Of a DNA stretch of 64,000 nucleotides, positions 27,407 to 39,989 are shown one piece after another. The DNA is from Oceanobacillus jeddahensis (lineage in GTDB: Bacteria; Bacillota; Bacilli; Bacillales; Amphibacillaceae), in NCBI RefSeq assembly GCF_000750635.1, contig NZ_CCDM010000001.1:62001-126000 (forward strand), read 5' to 3'. The notes under the pieces were generated by a model. The model saw nothing but the letters and a program-made list of their open reading frames with translations. It was not told where the DNA came from and searched no databases. The position numbers and the translations under genes were made by a program. Numbering within the stretch: the first letter of the stretch is position 1; each line of letters begins with the position of its first letter.

Positions 27407-28207
27407 ATGCTTTTACAAGATAGAATCAAAAAACTCAAACAAATCAGTTACGAGGATCCAAAAAAGGTACTTTCGGTGTATCTGAACACGGACCACCGTG
27501 ATCCTGAACAACAAGGCGGAGCATGGAAAATCGAATTAAAAAACGGATTGAATGAACTGGCAGATGCAACACAGGAAAGTAACTCCCATGAAGAAAAAAA
27601 ACAGTCCCAGACAATCCGGAAAAAGGTAGAGAAAGAGGTCTACAGAAGAGAAGAGGAAAAAGATTTATTTAGAGGTTTCGTTCTCTTCGGCACAGCAGAT
27701 GAAGACCTATGGTTTTCACAAGCCCTGCACATTCCTGTTAAAACGGAATTTCATTGGGAAAATAAGCCCATCCTCGACCAACTGAAAACATTAGAGAAAG
27801 ATTATCCTTACACAGGTATCATCGTTATTCAACAAGACGAGGTTATCGTTCTGGAAACAGAATTAGGGACATTGTTAGATCAGACGCATTATACCCTGGA
27901 TATGAATACCGATGACTGGCGTCAACATCAAGGACCTCAAGGCAATGATATTACACAAGGCGGCGCGAAAAGAGATGAATATAAGGAACGCGTTAAAGAA
28001 CATCAACAACGTTGGTTCAAAGCTCTTGTCACTAAACTGGAAAAAAGAGCCGGTCAAAGAGGCTGGGAACAAATTTATCTTGTCGGTGAAAAAAATGAAG
28101 TGGAACCATTAAAATCCTATTTCAATAAGAATATTGACAAAACCGTTCCCCGTAACTTATTAAACAGTGAGGCAGATAAAATTCTGGCTGATGTACTGGA
28201 AGACTGA
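27407..28207 (+). CDS. baeRF/VLRF1-type protein (release-factor-like, eRF1 middle-domain family)
   Basis: This 266-residue soluble protein most resembles the bacterial archaeo-eukaryotic-release-factor-like (baeRF) group. The N-terminal region carries VLSVYLNTDHRDPEQQGG, and the central domain (about 115-160) has YTGIIVIQQDEVIVLETELG. A basic segment near 185-215 contains KRDEYKERVKEHQQRW, and IYLVGEKNEVEPLKSYF follows. By analogy such proteins act on stalled ribosomes or peptidyl-tRNA; I see no GGQ motif, so the activity is uncertain. The ATG has a strong AAGGAGG site. A likely SigB promoter suggests stress expression. It is an insertion relative to the B. subtilis yaaC-gyrA interval. Confidence 0.65.
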   Translation: MLLQDRIKKLKQISYEDPKKVLSVYLNTDHRDPEQQGGAWKIELKNGLNELADATQESNSHEEKKQSQTIRKKVEKEVYRREEEKDLFRGFVLFGTADEDLWFSQALHIPVKTEFHWENKPILDQLKTLEKDYPYTGIIVIQQDEVIVLETELGTLLDQTHYTLDMNTDDWRQHQGPQGNDITQGGAKRDEYKERVKEHQQRWFKALVTKLEKRAGQRGWEQIYLVGEKNEVEPLKSYFNKNIDKTVPRNLLNSEADKILADVLED

Positions 28208-28214
28208 TCCGAAA

Positions 28215-28255
28215 GAAAACGGCCGTGAAAATCAGATTCTCACGGTCGTTTCTTC
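28215..28255 (+). terminator. terminator of the baeRF-like gene
   Basis: AAACGGCCGTGA / TCACGGTCGTTT hairpin followed by CTTCT. Confidence 0.75.
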
Positions 28256-28271
28256 TGTCTGTTCTTATTAA

Positions 28272-28320
28272 AAAAATCTCCTGTATATTTGTCTGAGGGA
28301 CAAATATACAGGAGATTTTT
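28272..28320. terminator. terminator of gyrA (bidirectional)
   Basis: 22-bp perfect inverted repeat (28272-28293 and 28299-28320) with a 5-nt loop. The arms start with A5 and end with T5, so a T run follows on either strand. Confidence 0.9.
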
Positions 28321-28393
28321 GTATTTATTAGATAGATATCTGGTTCTATTAGACGCTTATGCCTTCCGATAACAAAACCATTCTAAAACGCAG

Positions 28394-30901
28394 TTATTCC
28401 TCGTTATTATCGTCAGCTGACGTATCCTCTTCAGATCCGGAAGCTTCTATTTCCTCTATCTCTTCCTCTTCTTCTTTCTCAATCCGCGCTACAGTTGCCA
28501 CTTCTTCTTCATCCTGCAGACGAATCAAGTGTACCCCTTTCGTATTTCTGCCTGTTTGCGAAATATCGGATACCTGAATACGAATCAGAACACCTGCAAT
28601 CGTGATAAGCATTAAATCTTCATCGCCCTGAATAGCTTTCACATCCACAACATGTCCTGTTTTTTCATCCAGTTTACAAGTGAATACACCTTTACCGCCC
28701 CGATTAATACGGCGATATTCATTTTCTGGTGTCTGTTTTCCAAAACCTTTACTGGTTACATGAAGAATTTTGGACCCTTCTTCCAGTATTTCCATGGAAA
28801 CAACCTCATCATCTTCGCGTAAAGAAATACCTTTGACACCTGCTGCTGTTCTTCCCATTGGCCGCATTTGCTCTTCTTCAAAACGAATCAAATAACCATT
28901 TTTCGTAGCGATCATCATTTCTTTTTCGCCATCGGTCATGCGGACAGATATTAATTCATCCTCTTCCCGTAGATTTACAGCAATCAGACCGCCTTTACGG
29001 ATGTTTTGGAATTTTTCAAGAGACGTACGCTTTGCAATCCCATGCTTCGTTGTGAAGAATAAGTAGTGCTCTTCATCAAACTCAGATACTGAGATGACAG
29101 CATTTACCCACTCTCCCTTTTCTACCTGCAATAGATTAATAATTGGAATCCCTTTAGCAGTACGGCTAAATTCTGGAACCTCGTAACCTTTTGTTTTATA
29201 TACCTTCCCTTTGTTCGTAAAGAAAAGAACGGTATCATGGGTCGAGGTAGATACAAGATGTTCTACAAAATCGTCTTCATTGGTTCCCATCCCTTGAATA
29301 CCTCTGCCACCGCGACGCTGTGTCCGATAGGTAGATGCCGGTAATCGTTTAATATAGCCCTGATGTGTCAGTGTGATAACAATATTCTCTTCTGGGATCA
29401 GATCTTCATCTTCAAAGAAACCTGCCCCGCCTGCCACAATTTCTGTACGGCGCTTGTCACCAAACTTCTCCTTAATTTCTGTAAGCTCTTCACGAATGAT
29501 TTCCAATACTTTCTCTTCATCAGCTAAAATTGCTTTTAATTCAGCAATTAATGCTTGAAGCTCTTTGTACTCTTCTTCAATCTTTTCACGTTCCAAGCCT
29601 GTTAAACGTTGTAAACGCATGTCCAGAATTGCCTGAGCCTGTTTCTCTGATAATTGGAAACGCTCCATTAATTCTGTTCTTGCGATATCTGCTGTTTTTG
29701 AATTACGGATTAAGGAAATAACCTCATCTAAATGATCCAAAGCAACACGTAAACCTTCTAAAATATGGGCACGTGCTTCTGCTTTATTTAGCTCAAAAGC
29801 AGTACGACGCTTAATAATTTCTTTTTGGTGTTCTAAATAATACTCTAAACACTGCTTAACGGTTAATACTTGTGGACGTCCATCCACAAGCGCCAGCATA
29901 TTAATCCCAAAAGTTGTTTGTAACGACGTATGCTTATATAAATTATTCAATACTACATTGGCATTGGCATCTCTTCTAAGCTCAATCACAATCCGCATTC
30001 CATTACGGTCTGACTCATCACGAAGATCTGTGATCCCGTCAATTTTTTTATCGCGGACAAGTTCAGCTATTTTTTCAATCAATTTAGCCTTGTTCACTTG
30101 ATATGGAAGCTCTGTCACAATAATTGTTTCTTTATCATTTTTTCCTTGTTCAATATTGAGTTTAGCACGGATCGTAATAGATCCTTTTCCAGTTTCATAA
30201 GCTTTTCGAATACCGCTTCTTCCTAAGATTTGTCCTGCAGTAGGGAAATCCGGACCTGGAAGATAACTTTCCATGATTTCATCTACAGTTAAATCCGGAT
30301 TTTTACTGATTGCCAGTACTGCATCAATTGTTTCACCTAAATGATGCGGCGGGATATTTGTTGCCATCCCGACCGCAATCCCGGACGTTCCATTAACAAG
30401 TAAATTAGGAAATCTTGCAGGGAATACAATTGGTTCACGTTCAGCACCATCATAGTTATCTTGATAATCAATCGTATCTTTATTAATATCACGAAGAAGT
30501 TCCATGGAAATTTTAGACATACGTGCTTCTGTATAACGCATTGCTGCTGCGGAATCGCCATCGACAGACCCAAAGTTCCCATGCCCGTCCACGAGCATAT
30601 AACGATAACTAAAATCCTGTGCCATCCTTACCATTGTTTCATAAACAGCCGAATCACCATGTGGATGGTACTTACCAATAACTTCTCCAACGATACGTGC
30701 TGATTTCTTAAATGCTTTGTCAGAGTGCATTCCCAAATCATTCATAGCGTAAAGGATACGGCGGTGTACAGGCTTCATTCCATCCCGGACATCAGGTAAT
30801 GCACGGGATACGATAACACTCATTGCATAATCTAAGAAGGATGTACGCATCTCATTACTAATATTTATTTCTTGGACACTCGGACGATTTTGCTCTGCCA
30901 T
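28394..30901 (-). CDS. gyrA: DNA gyrase subunit A
   Basis: This 835-residue type IIA topoisomerase subunit breaks and rejoins DNA in the A2B2 gyrase. The active-site Tyr123 is in [10 protein letters not shown]. The quinolone region [11 protein letters not shown] has Ser84 and Glu88, the sensitive wild-type residues. The GyrA box in the C-terminal beta-pinwheel is [10 protein letters not shown]. The last 25 residues are strongly acidic ([10 protein letters not shown]...), the supercoiling-control tail. The ATG at 30901 has GGGAGG upstream, so the six-codon upstream extension is rejected. gyrB lies 85 nt upstream on the same strand, likely one operon. Confidence 0.98.
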   Translation of the reverse strand: MAEQNRPSVQEINISNEMRTSFLDYAMSVIVSRALPDVRDGMKPVHRRILYAMNDLGMHSDKAFKKSARIVGEVIGKYHPHGDSAVYETMVRMAQDFSYRYMLVDGHGNFGSVDGDSAAAMRYTEARMSKISMELLRDINKDTIDYQDNYDGAEREPIVFPARFPNLLVNGTSGIAVGMATNIPPHHLGETIDAVLAISKNPDLTVDEIMESYLPGPDFPTAGQILGRSGIRKAYETGKGSITIRAKLNIEQGKNDKETIIVTELPYQVNKAKLIEKIAELVRDKKIDGITDLRDESDRNGMRIVIELRRDANANVVLNNLYKHTSLQTTFGINMLALVDGRPQVLTVKQCLEYYLEHQKEIIKRRTAFELNKAEARAHILEGLRVALDHLDEVISLIRNSKTADIARTELMERFQLSEKQAQAILDMRLQRLTGLEREKIEEEYKELQALIAELKAILADEEKVLEIIREELTEIKEKFGDKRRTEIVAGGAGFFEDEDLIPEENIVITLTHQGYIKRLPASTYRTQRRGGRGIQGMGTNEDDFVEHLVSTSTHDTVLFFTNKGKVYKTKGYEVPEFSRTAKGIPIINLLQVEKGEWVNAVISVSEFDEEHYLFFTTKHGIAKRTSLEKFQNIRKGGLIAVNLREEDELISVRMTDGEKEMMIATKNGYLIRFEEEQMRPMGRTAAGVKGISLREDDEVVSMEILEEGSKILHVTSKGFGKQTPENEYRRINRGGKGVFTCKLDEKTGHVVDVKAIQGDEDLMLITIAGVLIRIQVSDISQTGRNTKGVHLIRLQDEEEVATVARIEKEEEEEIEEIEASGSEEDTSADDNNEE

Positions 30902-30986
30902 AGTCAAATAACCTCCCAATCACTATGATGTTAGTGATTCATCAAATCTTTCTTTATAAGTTGTCTTTATCTAAAGGATGTCATCG

Positions 30987-33008
<2,022 letters not shown>

Positions 33009-33082
33009 TTACAATACATATTTAAAAAGCAGCCAAAAACAGGCAGTCGATTAAGGCTTTAACGTTTTGTCGCCAATGTTGG

Positions 33083-33113
33083 AAAAAACACGTCAACGCA
33101 TTTCCAGCGTGTT
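33083..33113 (-). terminator. possible terminator between remB and gyrB
   Basis: AACACG/CGTGTT stem followed by TTTTTCC on the minus strand. The competing fold CAACACGC/GCGTTG uses the same bases. The rest of the 300-bp gap probably carries the gyrB promoter, not identified. Confidence 0.5.
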
Positions 33114-33214
33114 GTGGTGATTTTTACATCTGCCACATGACGTGAGCATTCTTAGCAGAAGATCATTATCTCACCTTTTATCATTCGGAAACTTTTTAAA
33201 CATCCTCTTAAAAA

Positions 33215-33487
33215 TTACTCTTCATAATAATCTTCTAAGTTACTGATTGTTGTTAACATACCAGATCTCTTTCTCAAAGTACCTACAGATAAAGAGCTGA
33301 AAAAAATATGATCTTCCGTAATCATAATGGATTTTGCCTTTTTTTCGGGACCGGAAACTTTCTTTTGCTGCTTCCATTCTTGTATCATTTGATACATTCC
33401 TGAAGCATTCGTATATAAATCGTAATCAATGATCCCAATCACTTCCTGAGACCGGATAACATTGTCATTGCCAATATGAATGAACAC
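33215..33487 (-). CDS. remB: extracellular matrix regulator RemB
   Basis: This 90-residue DUF370/RemA-like DNA-binding protein starts at the GTG at 33487 (MFIHIGNDNVIRSQEVIGIID), as does B. subtilis RemB (MYIHLGDDFVVSTRDIVGIFD). AAAGGAAG precedes this GTG. A longer in-frame reading to 33610 has a non-homologous, low-quality N-terminus and is rejected. C-terminal similarity continues (KSIMITEDHIFFSSLSVGTLRKRS). Function in B. subtilis is regulation of matrix and osmoprotection genes; here inferred. It sits between recF and gyrB as expected. Confidence 0.88.
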   Translation of the reverse strand: MFIHIGNDNVIRSQEVIGIIDYDLYTNASGMYQMIQEWKQQKKVSGPEKKAKSIMITEDHIFFSSLSVGTLRKRSGMLTTISNLEDYYEE

Positions 33488-33691
33488 GATCAATCGCTTC
33501 CTTTCTTTGTTAAACCAGACTTTTTCCATTCCCAGGTTTATATTTAGAAAAACCCGGGCATTCGCTCGTCCTTTACTAACACAAGAGTATGCTGACTTCG
33601 TTGTTCCCACAAGGACAATGGGAACTTAGCCGAAGTTCTTTTAAATCGACCGTTTCCTTTCTATTTTTCTAACATGTAAATGAACAACAGA

Positions 33692-34816
33692 TTAAGACTC
33701 TTTGGTATTTGTCGTAACTCCCTGATGGACATAAAACAACTCTGCATTTTTCAATGTTTCATGGTGAATGCCGTCGACATTTGTTGTAGAAACAAAAGTT
33801 TGTACCTTTCCTTGAATGGTATTCAATAAGTGAGATTGGCGATAATCATCCAATTCACTTAATACATCATCAAGTAATAAAATCGGATATTCGCCTACCT
33901 CTTGGTAAATTAATTCGATTTCAGCAAGCTTAATAGACAATGCGGTTGTCCGTTGTTGCCCCTGTGATCCATACGTTTGTACATCTTTTCCATTCACACA
34001 AAAAAGAAGGTCATCCCGGTGCGGACCAACCAACGTTGTGCCGCGTTCAATTTCTTTTTCTCGAATGTTTTTAAAGGAATCTTGGTATATAGTAGTTATT
34101 TTCTCCTTATTTGCTTCTTCTGATACCTTTATTGTCGCATCATATTGGATTTCTAAGTTTTCTAGATTACGACTGATGCCTTCATGAATTGGCCCTGCCC
34201 ATTTCCTTAACAAATCAAGGTAAACAAATCGCCTCTCCAATAAAAAAGAAGCATGCTCAACCAGTTGGTCTGTCAAAACATCCAACATTGTTTCATCAAC
34301 GCTGCTCCTGCGTTGCAGTTGCTTTAATAAGTGATTTCTTTGCTTCAATATTTTTTGATATTGAGATAAATGGTATATATAGGTTGGCTGGATTTGGCCT
34401 AACTCCATATCCATAAAACGACGACGAATTTGCGGAGATCCTTTTACAATGGTTAAATCCTCCGGCGCAAACATAACCACATTAACCGCACCAATATAGT
34501 CGCTTAACCGGTGCTGCTCTAAATGATTTATTTTTGCTTTTTTCCCTTTGGATGAAATGGAGATTTGCAGGGGAATGGATTGATTTCTTTTTGTAATCCT
34601 ACCCTCTATTGTAGCATAATCTGAATCCCAGCGAATGAGCTCTTTTTCCCGCATTGTTCGATGAGAACGGGTAAAAGAGAGTACATAAATTGCTTCCATC
34701 AGGTTGGTTTTTCCTTGAGCATTCTCGCCAATGATGACATTCACCTTATCATCAAACGTAATATCCAATGCTTCATAATTACGGTAATTGGTTAATTTTA
34801 ATTGTTCAATATGCAT
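33692..34816 (-). CDS. recF: DNA replication and repair protein RecF
   Basis: This 374-residue SMC-like ATPase loads RecA at gaps with RecO/RecR. Walker A is [10 protein letters not shown] (residues 30-39). The ABC signature region is [18 protein letters not shown], and Walker B is [13 protein letters not shown]. The ATG at 34816 is three bases after the yaaA stop, so the two are translationally coupled. The gene order dnaN-yaaA-recF-remB-gyrB is conserved. Confidence 0.98.
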   Translation of the reverse strand: MHIEQLKLTNYRNYEALDITFDDKVNVIIGENAQGKTNLMEAIYVLSFTRSHRTMREKELIRWDSDYATIEGRITKRNQSIPLQISISSKGKKAKINHLEQHRLSDYIGAVNVVMFAPEDLTIVKGSPQIRRRFMDMELGQIQPTYIYHLSQYQKILKQRNHLLKQLQRRSSVDETMLDVLTDQLVEHASFLLERRFVYLDLLRKWAGPIHEGISRNLENLEIQYDATIKVSEEANKEKITTIYQDSFKNIREKEIERGTTLVGPHRDDLLFCVNGKDVQTYGSQGQQRTTALSIKLAEIELIYQEVGEYPILLLDDVLSELDDYRQSHLLNTIQGKVQTFVSTTNVDGIHHETLKNAELFYVHQGVTTNTKES

Positions 34817-34819
34817 TCT

Positions 34820-35041
34820 TTATTCCTCTTTAAGAATGATAAATGATCCTATCTCATCAATTTCAAGGGTATCTTCCGGATATAATTTTCTTCCCCGACG
34901 GTGTTCACGTTCACCATTAACAACAGCACCTATATCTTGAAGATATGCTTTGACCATTCCACCAGAATCTAAAAAATTGATCAGCTTGACACATTGTCCA
35001 AGCGTAATATAATCCGTATCTATTTTTATCTGCTCATGCAT
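34820..35041 (-). CDS. yaaA: S4-domain RNA-binding protein YaaA
   Basis: This 73-residue protein is a lone S4 domain: ITLGQCVKLINFLDSGGMVKAYLQ, then VVNGEREHRRGRKLYPEDTLEI. Homologues sit between dnaN and recF in Bacillaceae and have been linked to ribosome assembly. The ATG at 35041 (MHEQIKID) has GGTGAT upstream; an extension of four codons covers that site. It is coupled to recF, 3 nt downstream. Confidence 0.93.
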   Translation of the reverse strand: MHEQIKIDTDYITLGQCVKLINFLDSGGMVKAYLQDIGAVVNGEREHRRGRKLYPEDTLEIDEIGSFIILKEE

Positions 35042-35400
35042 AGATATCACCAAATACTTTCTATTTGTTTTATCTGCCTTTATTTTTCTAAAGGAGATAC
35101 GTTTATTTTTTCTTCTATTATCTATTTTACTAAAGATTGATTAAAAAAGGAAGAATAGGCCTCAAATAATTACAAAAAGATACGTTATAGCGTTCTTGGG
35201 ACATTTTTAATGGGGGAATTCTTATTGACCTATTCTCTTCTTAGAGTGCGTTTTCTGTTAGTTTTTAGAAGTATAAGTCGAATTTGATATTTGATTCTTT
35301 TTCACGGAACTTTCGGAATACGCACTTCTACTAAAAATTTCTCTTACACAATCGAAAAAGCTCTTTCTTTATCAAAAGAGCTTTTCAGAATTATCGAGTA

Positions 35401-35446
35401 TAAAACGAAACTTTATTCAGTGGGAGTTTTCAACGCACAACTCTTA
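35401..35446 (-). repeat. host repeat segment with GAAGTTTC end, left of element A
   Basis: On the minus strand it reads GTTGTGCGTTGAAAAC, TCCCACTGAATAAAGTTTC and GTTTTAT. It aligns base for base over about 65 bp (together with the GCGATTAT module to its right) with the segment right of element C at 51138-51207. Confidence 0.7.
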
Positions 35447-35468
35447 ACGGTGGGACGAATAATCGCAC

Positions 35469-35712
35469 CAATGTTGTCAGGTTAGTACGACCGCTGCGGA
35501 AAAACACTACGCTTTCCACGGGCTTGAGGTCAGCCTCCTCGGTAAAAAGAAGACCACTTTTTACCTGCGGGGTCTTCCCACTGGGACTGCGATTACTCGC
35601 CCCACCGAAGACATTTGCGCTTTCCCGTAGGAGTCTCCGTGTTTTTCCTCCGCTAGATAGTTTTTTTCTATCTGTATTAAATTCAAGTAAATTCATTAAC
35701 CTGACAACATTG
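35469..35712 (+). mobile_element. MITE-like element copy A (244 bp)
   Basis: The termini are perfect 16-bp inverted repeats, CAATGTTGTCAGGTTA at the left and its complement at the right. It is flanked by the 10-bp direct repeat ATAATCGCAC (35459-35468 and 35713-35722). The interior is a long imperfect palindrome without a reading frame, closely similar to copies B and C. It holds about 30 extra bp (about 35575-35610) that contain another GCGATTACTCGCCCC module. It is non-autonomous; the helper transposase is not in the window. Confidence 0.85.
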
Positions 35713-35951
35713 ATAATCGCACTCCCAACCCCAGGACGTCGCGAACTTAGTCTGCTTCTTTACTCTCTCTGAATTTAGCCTGAGTGATCCAGGGAGTTAG
35801 CGCCCGTTACTTCCCGCCTAAATAAATTTATTTTCTCTCTTTATTTGGAGGCAGGAGTTTTACGGGCGCTTCACTGTGATAACTTTTACTTATCACAGTA
35901 TTCATGAGTTTTTTAACGCGTTATGCATAAAAATCAACTATCAAACCACTC
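35713..35951. repeat. host-repeat arm and palindromic GTAAAACTCCTGCC repeat
   Basis: Right of element A the host repeat continues (CCCAACCCCAGGACGTCGCG) as at 26755-26775. At about 35800-35870 an imperfect palindrome has arms GCGCCCGTTACTTCCCGCCT and AGGCAGGAGTTTTACGGGC. Its right half is a minus-strand relative of the repeat at 42306 and 46082. No gene is seen. Confidence 0.55.
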
Positions 35952-37088
35952 TTAGTACGTTCTTACGGGTAAGATGAGTTGCAAAATGGAGTCATTTTCT
36001 ATTGGACGAATGACAAATGGGCGCATTGCCCCCGTAAATTCAATAATTACTTCATCATACTCAATTGCTTTGAGAGCGTCGATCATATATTTTGAGCTGA
36101 AGGATATTTTTAAATTCTCCCCATCTATTTTATCTGCTGTCACTTCTTCCTCGACATTTCCGACTTCTGGAGAGTTACTTGAAATTTGAATTAAGGCATC
36201 ATCGTTACTTGTAAATTTAACAACATTATTTCTTTCTTCTTTTGCCAGTAAAGAAGCACGTTCAATTGATCTTAGAAGTGGTGTTGTTTTAATTTGAATC
36301 GTTGTTTTGCTATGATCCGGAATTAATCTTGATGTTTCTGGATAATTTCCATCTAATAATCGAGATAAGAAATTTAAATGTTTTGTACGGAAAAGAATTT
36401 GGTTATTCGTAACACTTATTTCTATCGTTTCCTCTGAATCATTTAAAATTTTATAGAGTTCGTTTAAACTTTTTCCAGGCACAACAACTTGTTCAATAGA
36501 AACATTTGTCCCTGATACTGGAACTTCTCTTTTTGCTAGACGGTGGCTGTCTGTTGCTGTGAATATAAGATTTTGGTCTTCTAATTTAATATTTACCCCC
36601 GTTAAAATTGGTCTGGTTTCCATGGTAGATACTGCAAAAACAGTCTGCTTAATCATGCTTTTTAATAAATCAATGGGCATTTCAAAACTATTTTCTGTTT
36701 CTACTTGTGGAAGTAATGGATACTCATCTGCACTTTGTCCATTTAAATTAAATTCTGATTTTCCAGAAGTAATTTTCACATTAAATTGCTCATCAACAAC
36801 GATATCTACTTGCGCTTCAGGAAGTTTTCGTACAATTTCAGGGAAGTATTTGGCCTGTAAGACAATTGTTCCTTCTTCAATATTTTCAACATATACTTTG
36901 TCTTCATCCTCTGCTGGAATATACGATTCAATCGAAATATCTGAATCACTTCCAGTCAGTGTTACTCCATGTTGTTTCACTTCAATTTTCATTCCAGTTA
37001 ATATCGGTATAACTGTTCTGGAAGAGATTGCTTTCATTACATCTTGTACACCAGCAATGAGTTTCTCTCTTTGGATTGTAAAACGCAT
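35952..37088 (-). CDS. dnaN: DNA polymerase III beta sliding clamp
   Basis: This 378-residue ring-forming processivity clamp has three repeated domains (about 1-125, 126-250, 251-378). The N-terminus MRFTIQREKLIAGVQDVMKA and the C-terminal FVIRPIENDSILQLILPVRTY are characteristic, ending in the canonical clamp tail. The ATG at 37088 follows AAGGAGG. It is downstream of dnaA on the same strand, with part of oriC between them. Confidence 0.98.
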   Translation of the reverse strand: MRFTIQREKLIAGVQDVMKAISSRTVIPILTGMKIEVKQHGVTLTGSDSDISIESYIPAEDEDKVYVENIEEGTIVLQAKYFPEIVRKLPEAQVDIVVDEQFNVKITSGKSEFNLNGQSADEYPLLPQVETENSFEMPIDLLKSMIKQTVFAVSTMETRPILTGVNIKLEDQNLIFTATDSHRLAKREVPVSGTNVSIEQVVVPGKSLNELYKILNDSEETIEISVTNNQILFRTKHLNFLSRLLDGNYPETSRLIPDHSKTTIQIKTTPLLRSIERASLLAKEERNNVVKFTSNDDALIQISSNSPEVGNVEEEVTADKIDGENLKISFSSKYMIDALKAIEYDEVIIEFTGAMRPFVIRPIENDSILQLILPVRTY

Positions 37089-37136
37089 GTTATATCCTCC
37101 TTCATTTTAAAGAAAAGCTTTGCGGTAGCTATTTAA

Positions 37137-37236
37137 ATTTTTTTTCTTAAATTTTTTAAAAGGGGTTCTATTATTTATTAATTATAATATAAAAACCAGT
37201 AATAATAGTAATAAGAGCTGTGGTTACTGTGGATAA
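37137..37236 (-). other. oriC unwinding element: tandem DnaA boxes, DnaA-trios and AT-rich DUE
   Basis: Read on the minus strand: DnaA box TTATCCACA (37236-37228) directly abuts a weaker box GTAACCACA (37227-37219). A short GC patch and trinucleotide repeats TTATTACTATTATTACT (about 37216-37197) follow, then about 60 bp of nearly pure AT. The order box-box-trios-DUE is that of the B. subtilis basal unwinding system. Further degenerate boxes are at 37263-37271 and 37272-37280. Confidence 0.85.
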
Positions 37237-37456
37237 CTTAAATAAGTATTAAAACAACAGAGTTTTCCACATGTGTATAAACTGTTTATATGTGGTTCTA
37301 ACTTTTCACATTGTTCACAGCTATTTACTTACAAGATAGGAACGTAGAAAATTTTAACCTAGAAGGACTTCGCTATTATTGAAATTTTTACATACCAAAT
37401 CTAAATGAGTCTAAGGTAAACCGTGTCCTTGAGATTTGGCTTGCTATGTTTTCACT

Positions 37457-38800
37457 TTATAATGATTTAAGTTTTTCTTTTAGCTCTTCAATATCCCGAT
37501 CTAGCTCCGTATCTGTTTCGAGCATCTTTGAAATTTTTTCATGTGCGTGAATGACTGTTGTATGATCTCGCCCGCCAAATTCTTGACCAATTTTAGGTAG
37601 CGATGCATCTGTGAGCTCCCTTGATAAATACATTGCAATTTGTCTTGGAAACGCAATGGATTTGGTTCGTTTTTTAGCAGGAAAGTCTTCAAGACGAATA
37701 TGATATCGATCTGCTACCACTTCTTGTATTGCAGGAATAGTAATTTCTTTTGGCTTATTGCTAGGAATAATATCCTTTAGTGCATTTGCTGCCAAAGAAG
37801 CGTCAATATCTTGATTTACTAAAGAAGAATAAGCAACCACACGTATTAGTGCACCTTCTAATTCCCGGATATTTGTATTAATTTGATTAGCGATATATAG
37901 CATGACCTCATTCGGTATATCTAATCCTTCTGCCTTCGCTTTTTTGTTTAAAATAGCAATTCTTGTTTCTAAATCAGGAGGTGTAATATCAGTAATCAAT
38001 CCCCACTCAAATCGTGAACGCAAACGATCCTCTAATGTAGGAATCTCTTTTGGTGGCCTATCACTGGAAATAATAATTTGTTTGCTTTCCTCATGTAAGG
38101 CATTGAAAGTATGGAAAAATTCTTCCTGAGTTGATTCTTTTCCAGCAATAAATTGAATATCATCAATAAGAAGGACATCAATATTGCGATATTTATTACG
38201 GAAATGATTCGATTTATTATCCATAATGGCATTAATAAATTCATTGGTAAATTTCTCAGAAGTTAGGTAAACCACTTTTGCGTCTTTATTATGCTCTCTT
38301 ACATAATGACCAATCGCATGCATTAAATGTGTTTTCCCTAAACCGACACCACCATATATGAATAATGGGTTATATGCTTTAGCGGGAGCTTCCGCCACTG
38401 CTAAAGATGCTGCATGTGCAAAGCGATTTCCTGCGCCAATAACAAAAGTATCAAATGTATATTTATCATTAAGCATTGATTTAGGGGAGTCTGTCGCTTT
38501 TGTATCAATATTCGGTTTTGGCATGGCTTTTTGCTCTGACAGTTCTTCTACAGAATCTGGAATAATAAATTTTGCATGCAAATTAGTGCCAGTGACTTTC
38601 TCTAAAGTCTGCGTAATTAAATCTGTATATTGTGTCTCTAACCAATCCTTTGTAAATTCGTTTGGAGCTGAGATAACCAATGTATTTTTTTCTAAGTGAA
38701 GAGCTTTTGTATTTTTTAGCCAAGTGTCAAAGCTAGGTTTACTCAATTTTTCTTTAATGATGTCCAGCGTTGCATCCCACAGTTCTTCAATATTTTCCAA
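37457..38800 (-). CDS. dnaA: chromosomal replication initiator DnaA
   Basis: This 447-residue AAA+ initiator has domain I at about 1-80 ([20 protein letters not shown]). Domain III has Walker [10 protein letters not shown] (150-158) and Walker [10 protein letters not shown]. The initiator-specific region and arginine-rich sensor follow. Domain IV carries the HTH signature [15 protein letters not shown] that reads DnaA boxes. The TTG at 38800 is chosen because AAAGGAG lies 11 nt upstream and the protein then begins MENI as in B. subtilis. The GTG four codons upstream overlaps the ribosome site. Confidence 0.98.
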   Translation of the reverse strand: MENIEELWDATLDIIKEKLSKPSFDTWLKNTKALHLEKNTLVISAPNEFTKDWLETQYTDLITQTLEKVTGTNLHAKFIIPDSVEELSEQKAMPKPNIDTKATDSPKSMLNDKYTFDTFVIGAGNRFAHAASLAVAEAPAKAYNPLFIYGGVGLGKTHLMHAIGHYVREHNKDAKVVYLTSEKFTNEFINAIMDNKSNHFRNKYRNIDVLLIDDIQFIAGKESTQEEFFHTFNALHEESKQIIISSDRPPKEIPTLEDRLRSRFEWGLITDITPPDLETRIAILNKKAKAEGLDIPNEVMLYIANQINTNIRELEGALIRVVAYSSLVNQDIDASLAANALKDIIPSNKPKEITIPAIQEVVADRYHIRLEDFPAKKRTKSIAFPRQIAMYLSRELTDASLPKIGQEFGGRDHTTVIHAHEKISKMLETDTELDRDIEELKEKLKSL

Positions 38801-39042
38801 AGTTACTTTCACTCCTTTCAGTTAGTTTTATTGCAATAGATAATCATATGAAAAGTGCTCTTAATTCCTGAGTGAAATATTGATTGCTAAAGTGTCTCTA
38901 GATCCTTTTTACACGATAGGAAGTGTTAAAAAACAAATGAATACGAATTTTTCTAATGAAACTTCAGGAGAAGAAAAAAGCCTCTCTCAATCTATCTCAA
39001 GGGTTAGACGGAAAGGCAGACGTATAAAAATGAATAAAAGGC

Positions 39043-39406
39043 TGTGGATAATATAAAAAATGGATTTAGTACCATCAAAAAAAGACAATGTAAAAGAAAT
39101 GAATAATCTATAAACTCTATCCACAATCCTGTAGACAACTTTATCAAAAATAAGTGGAAAGAATATCCACAACTTATCCACATTTTGTGCATAAGTTTTT
39201 TATCCTCAAATTATTTCCACAAACTAAAACATAAATATAATATCAAATAAAACCGAATAAATCAATGACTTTCAAATAGTTATCCACATATTCTACGGAT
39301 TGTGTGTTTTACTTATAAACATTGCTGTATTTTGTGTTTAACTTGTTTATTTTATGTGTGGATAGAAAAAAGGAAGAATAAATTATTCGTCATGGACTGT
39401 GGATAA
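39043..39406. other. oriC DnaA-box cluster upstream of dnaA
   Basis: Perfect TTATCCACA boxes lie at 39043-39051(-), 39174-39182(+), 39280-39288(+) and 39398-39406(-). Boxes with one mismatch are at 39117-39125(+), 39163-39171(+), 39186-39194(-), 39200-39208(+) and 39357-39365(-). The surrounding region of about 38830-39740 is AT-rich and gene-free. With the dnaA-dnaN part this makes a bipartite origin. Confidence 0.92.
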
Positions 39407-39742
39407 TGGAGAGTGATTTCTAAAATAGAAATTCGTTATCAACTGTATCAATTGCTGTATCAATTTCAGAGGTTATGTCAATTTGATTTATTTCAACGAT
39501 AAAGAAGAAAACCGCTGCACTTATACAGTATTCCTTGAATCCTTTATATTTTTTAAAGTGTAAAAAAGTATCTTAAAATGATCCGTATAAGTATAAGAAA
39601 AGAAAATGATACTATATAAGTGTAGGTTAGAAATTATTTTATTACAGAATAGTTTTTCTAAAGATGTGGATATAATGAATAAAAAATAGGCATCGAAAAT
39701 GTGTGAGGAAGAAAAGAGATTGGAATTTTATTTAATAGCTGG

Positions 39743-39772
39743 TTGACAAAATGAATATTTTTTTCGTATAAT
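39743..39772 (+). promoter_or_regulatory. rpmH promoter
   Basis: TTGACA (39743-39748), 18-nt spacer, TATAAT (39767-39772), both consensus hexamers. Confidence 0.85.
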
Positions 39773-39853
39773 ATCAAGGACTGTCTAAAGGATAAGTTAT
39801 AAGCTATTTTAGTTTAAATATGAAACTTGGATTTTCCAAGGAGGTGCACACTC

Positions 39854-39988
39854 ATGAAAAGAACGTTTCAACCAAATAATCGCAAACGTAAAAAAGTTCA
39901 CGGCTTTCGCGCGCGTATGAGCACAAAAAATGGTCGTCATATATTGGCTCGTCGTCGTCGTAAAGGGCGTAAAGTTTTATCTGCATAA
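39854..39988 (+). CDS. rpmH: 50S ribosomal protein L34
   Basis: This short 44-residue gene encodes [44 protein letters not shown], the invariant L34 sequence, very rich in Arg and Lys. The ATG follows AAGGAGG, a strong site. It has a consensus promoter and a terminator immediately after the stop, so rnpA may be read through. Order dnaA-(oriC)-rpmH-rnpA is universal in Bacilli. Confidence 0.99.
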   Translation: MKRTFQPNNRKRKKVHGFRARMSTKNGRHILARRRRKGRKVLSA

Positions 39989-39989
39989 G

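Noticed and set aside
35430..35772. Frames inside element A and its flank
   Set aside because: The three element copies do not keep a common reading frame, so selection for a protein is not visible.
38830..39740. rRNA or tRNA in the oriC gap
   Set aside because: No conserved RNA motifs; the region is AT-rich with DnaA boxes only.
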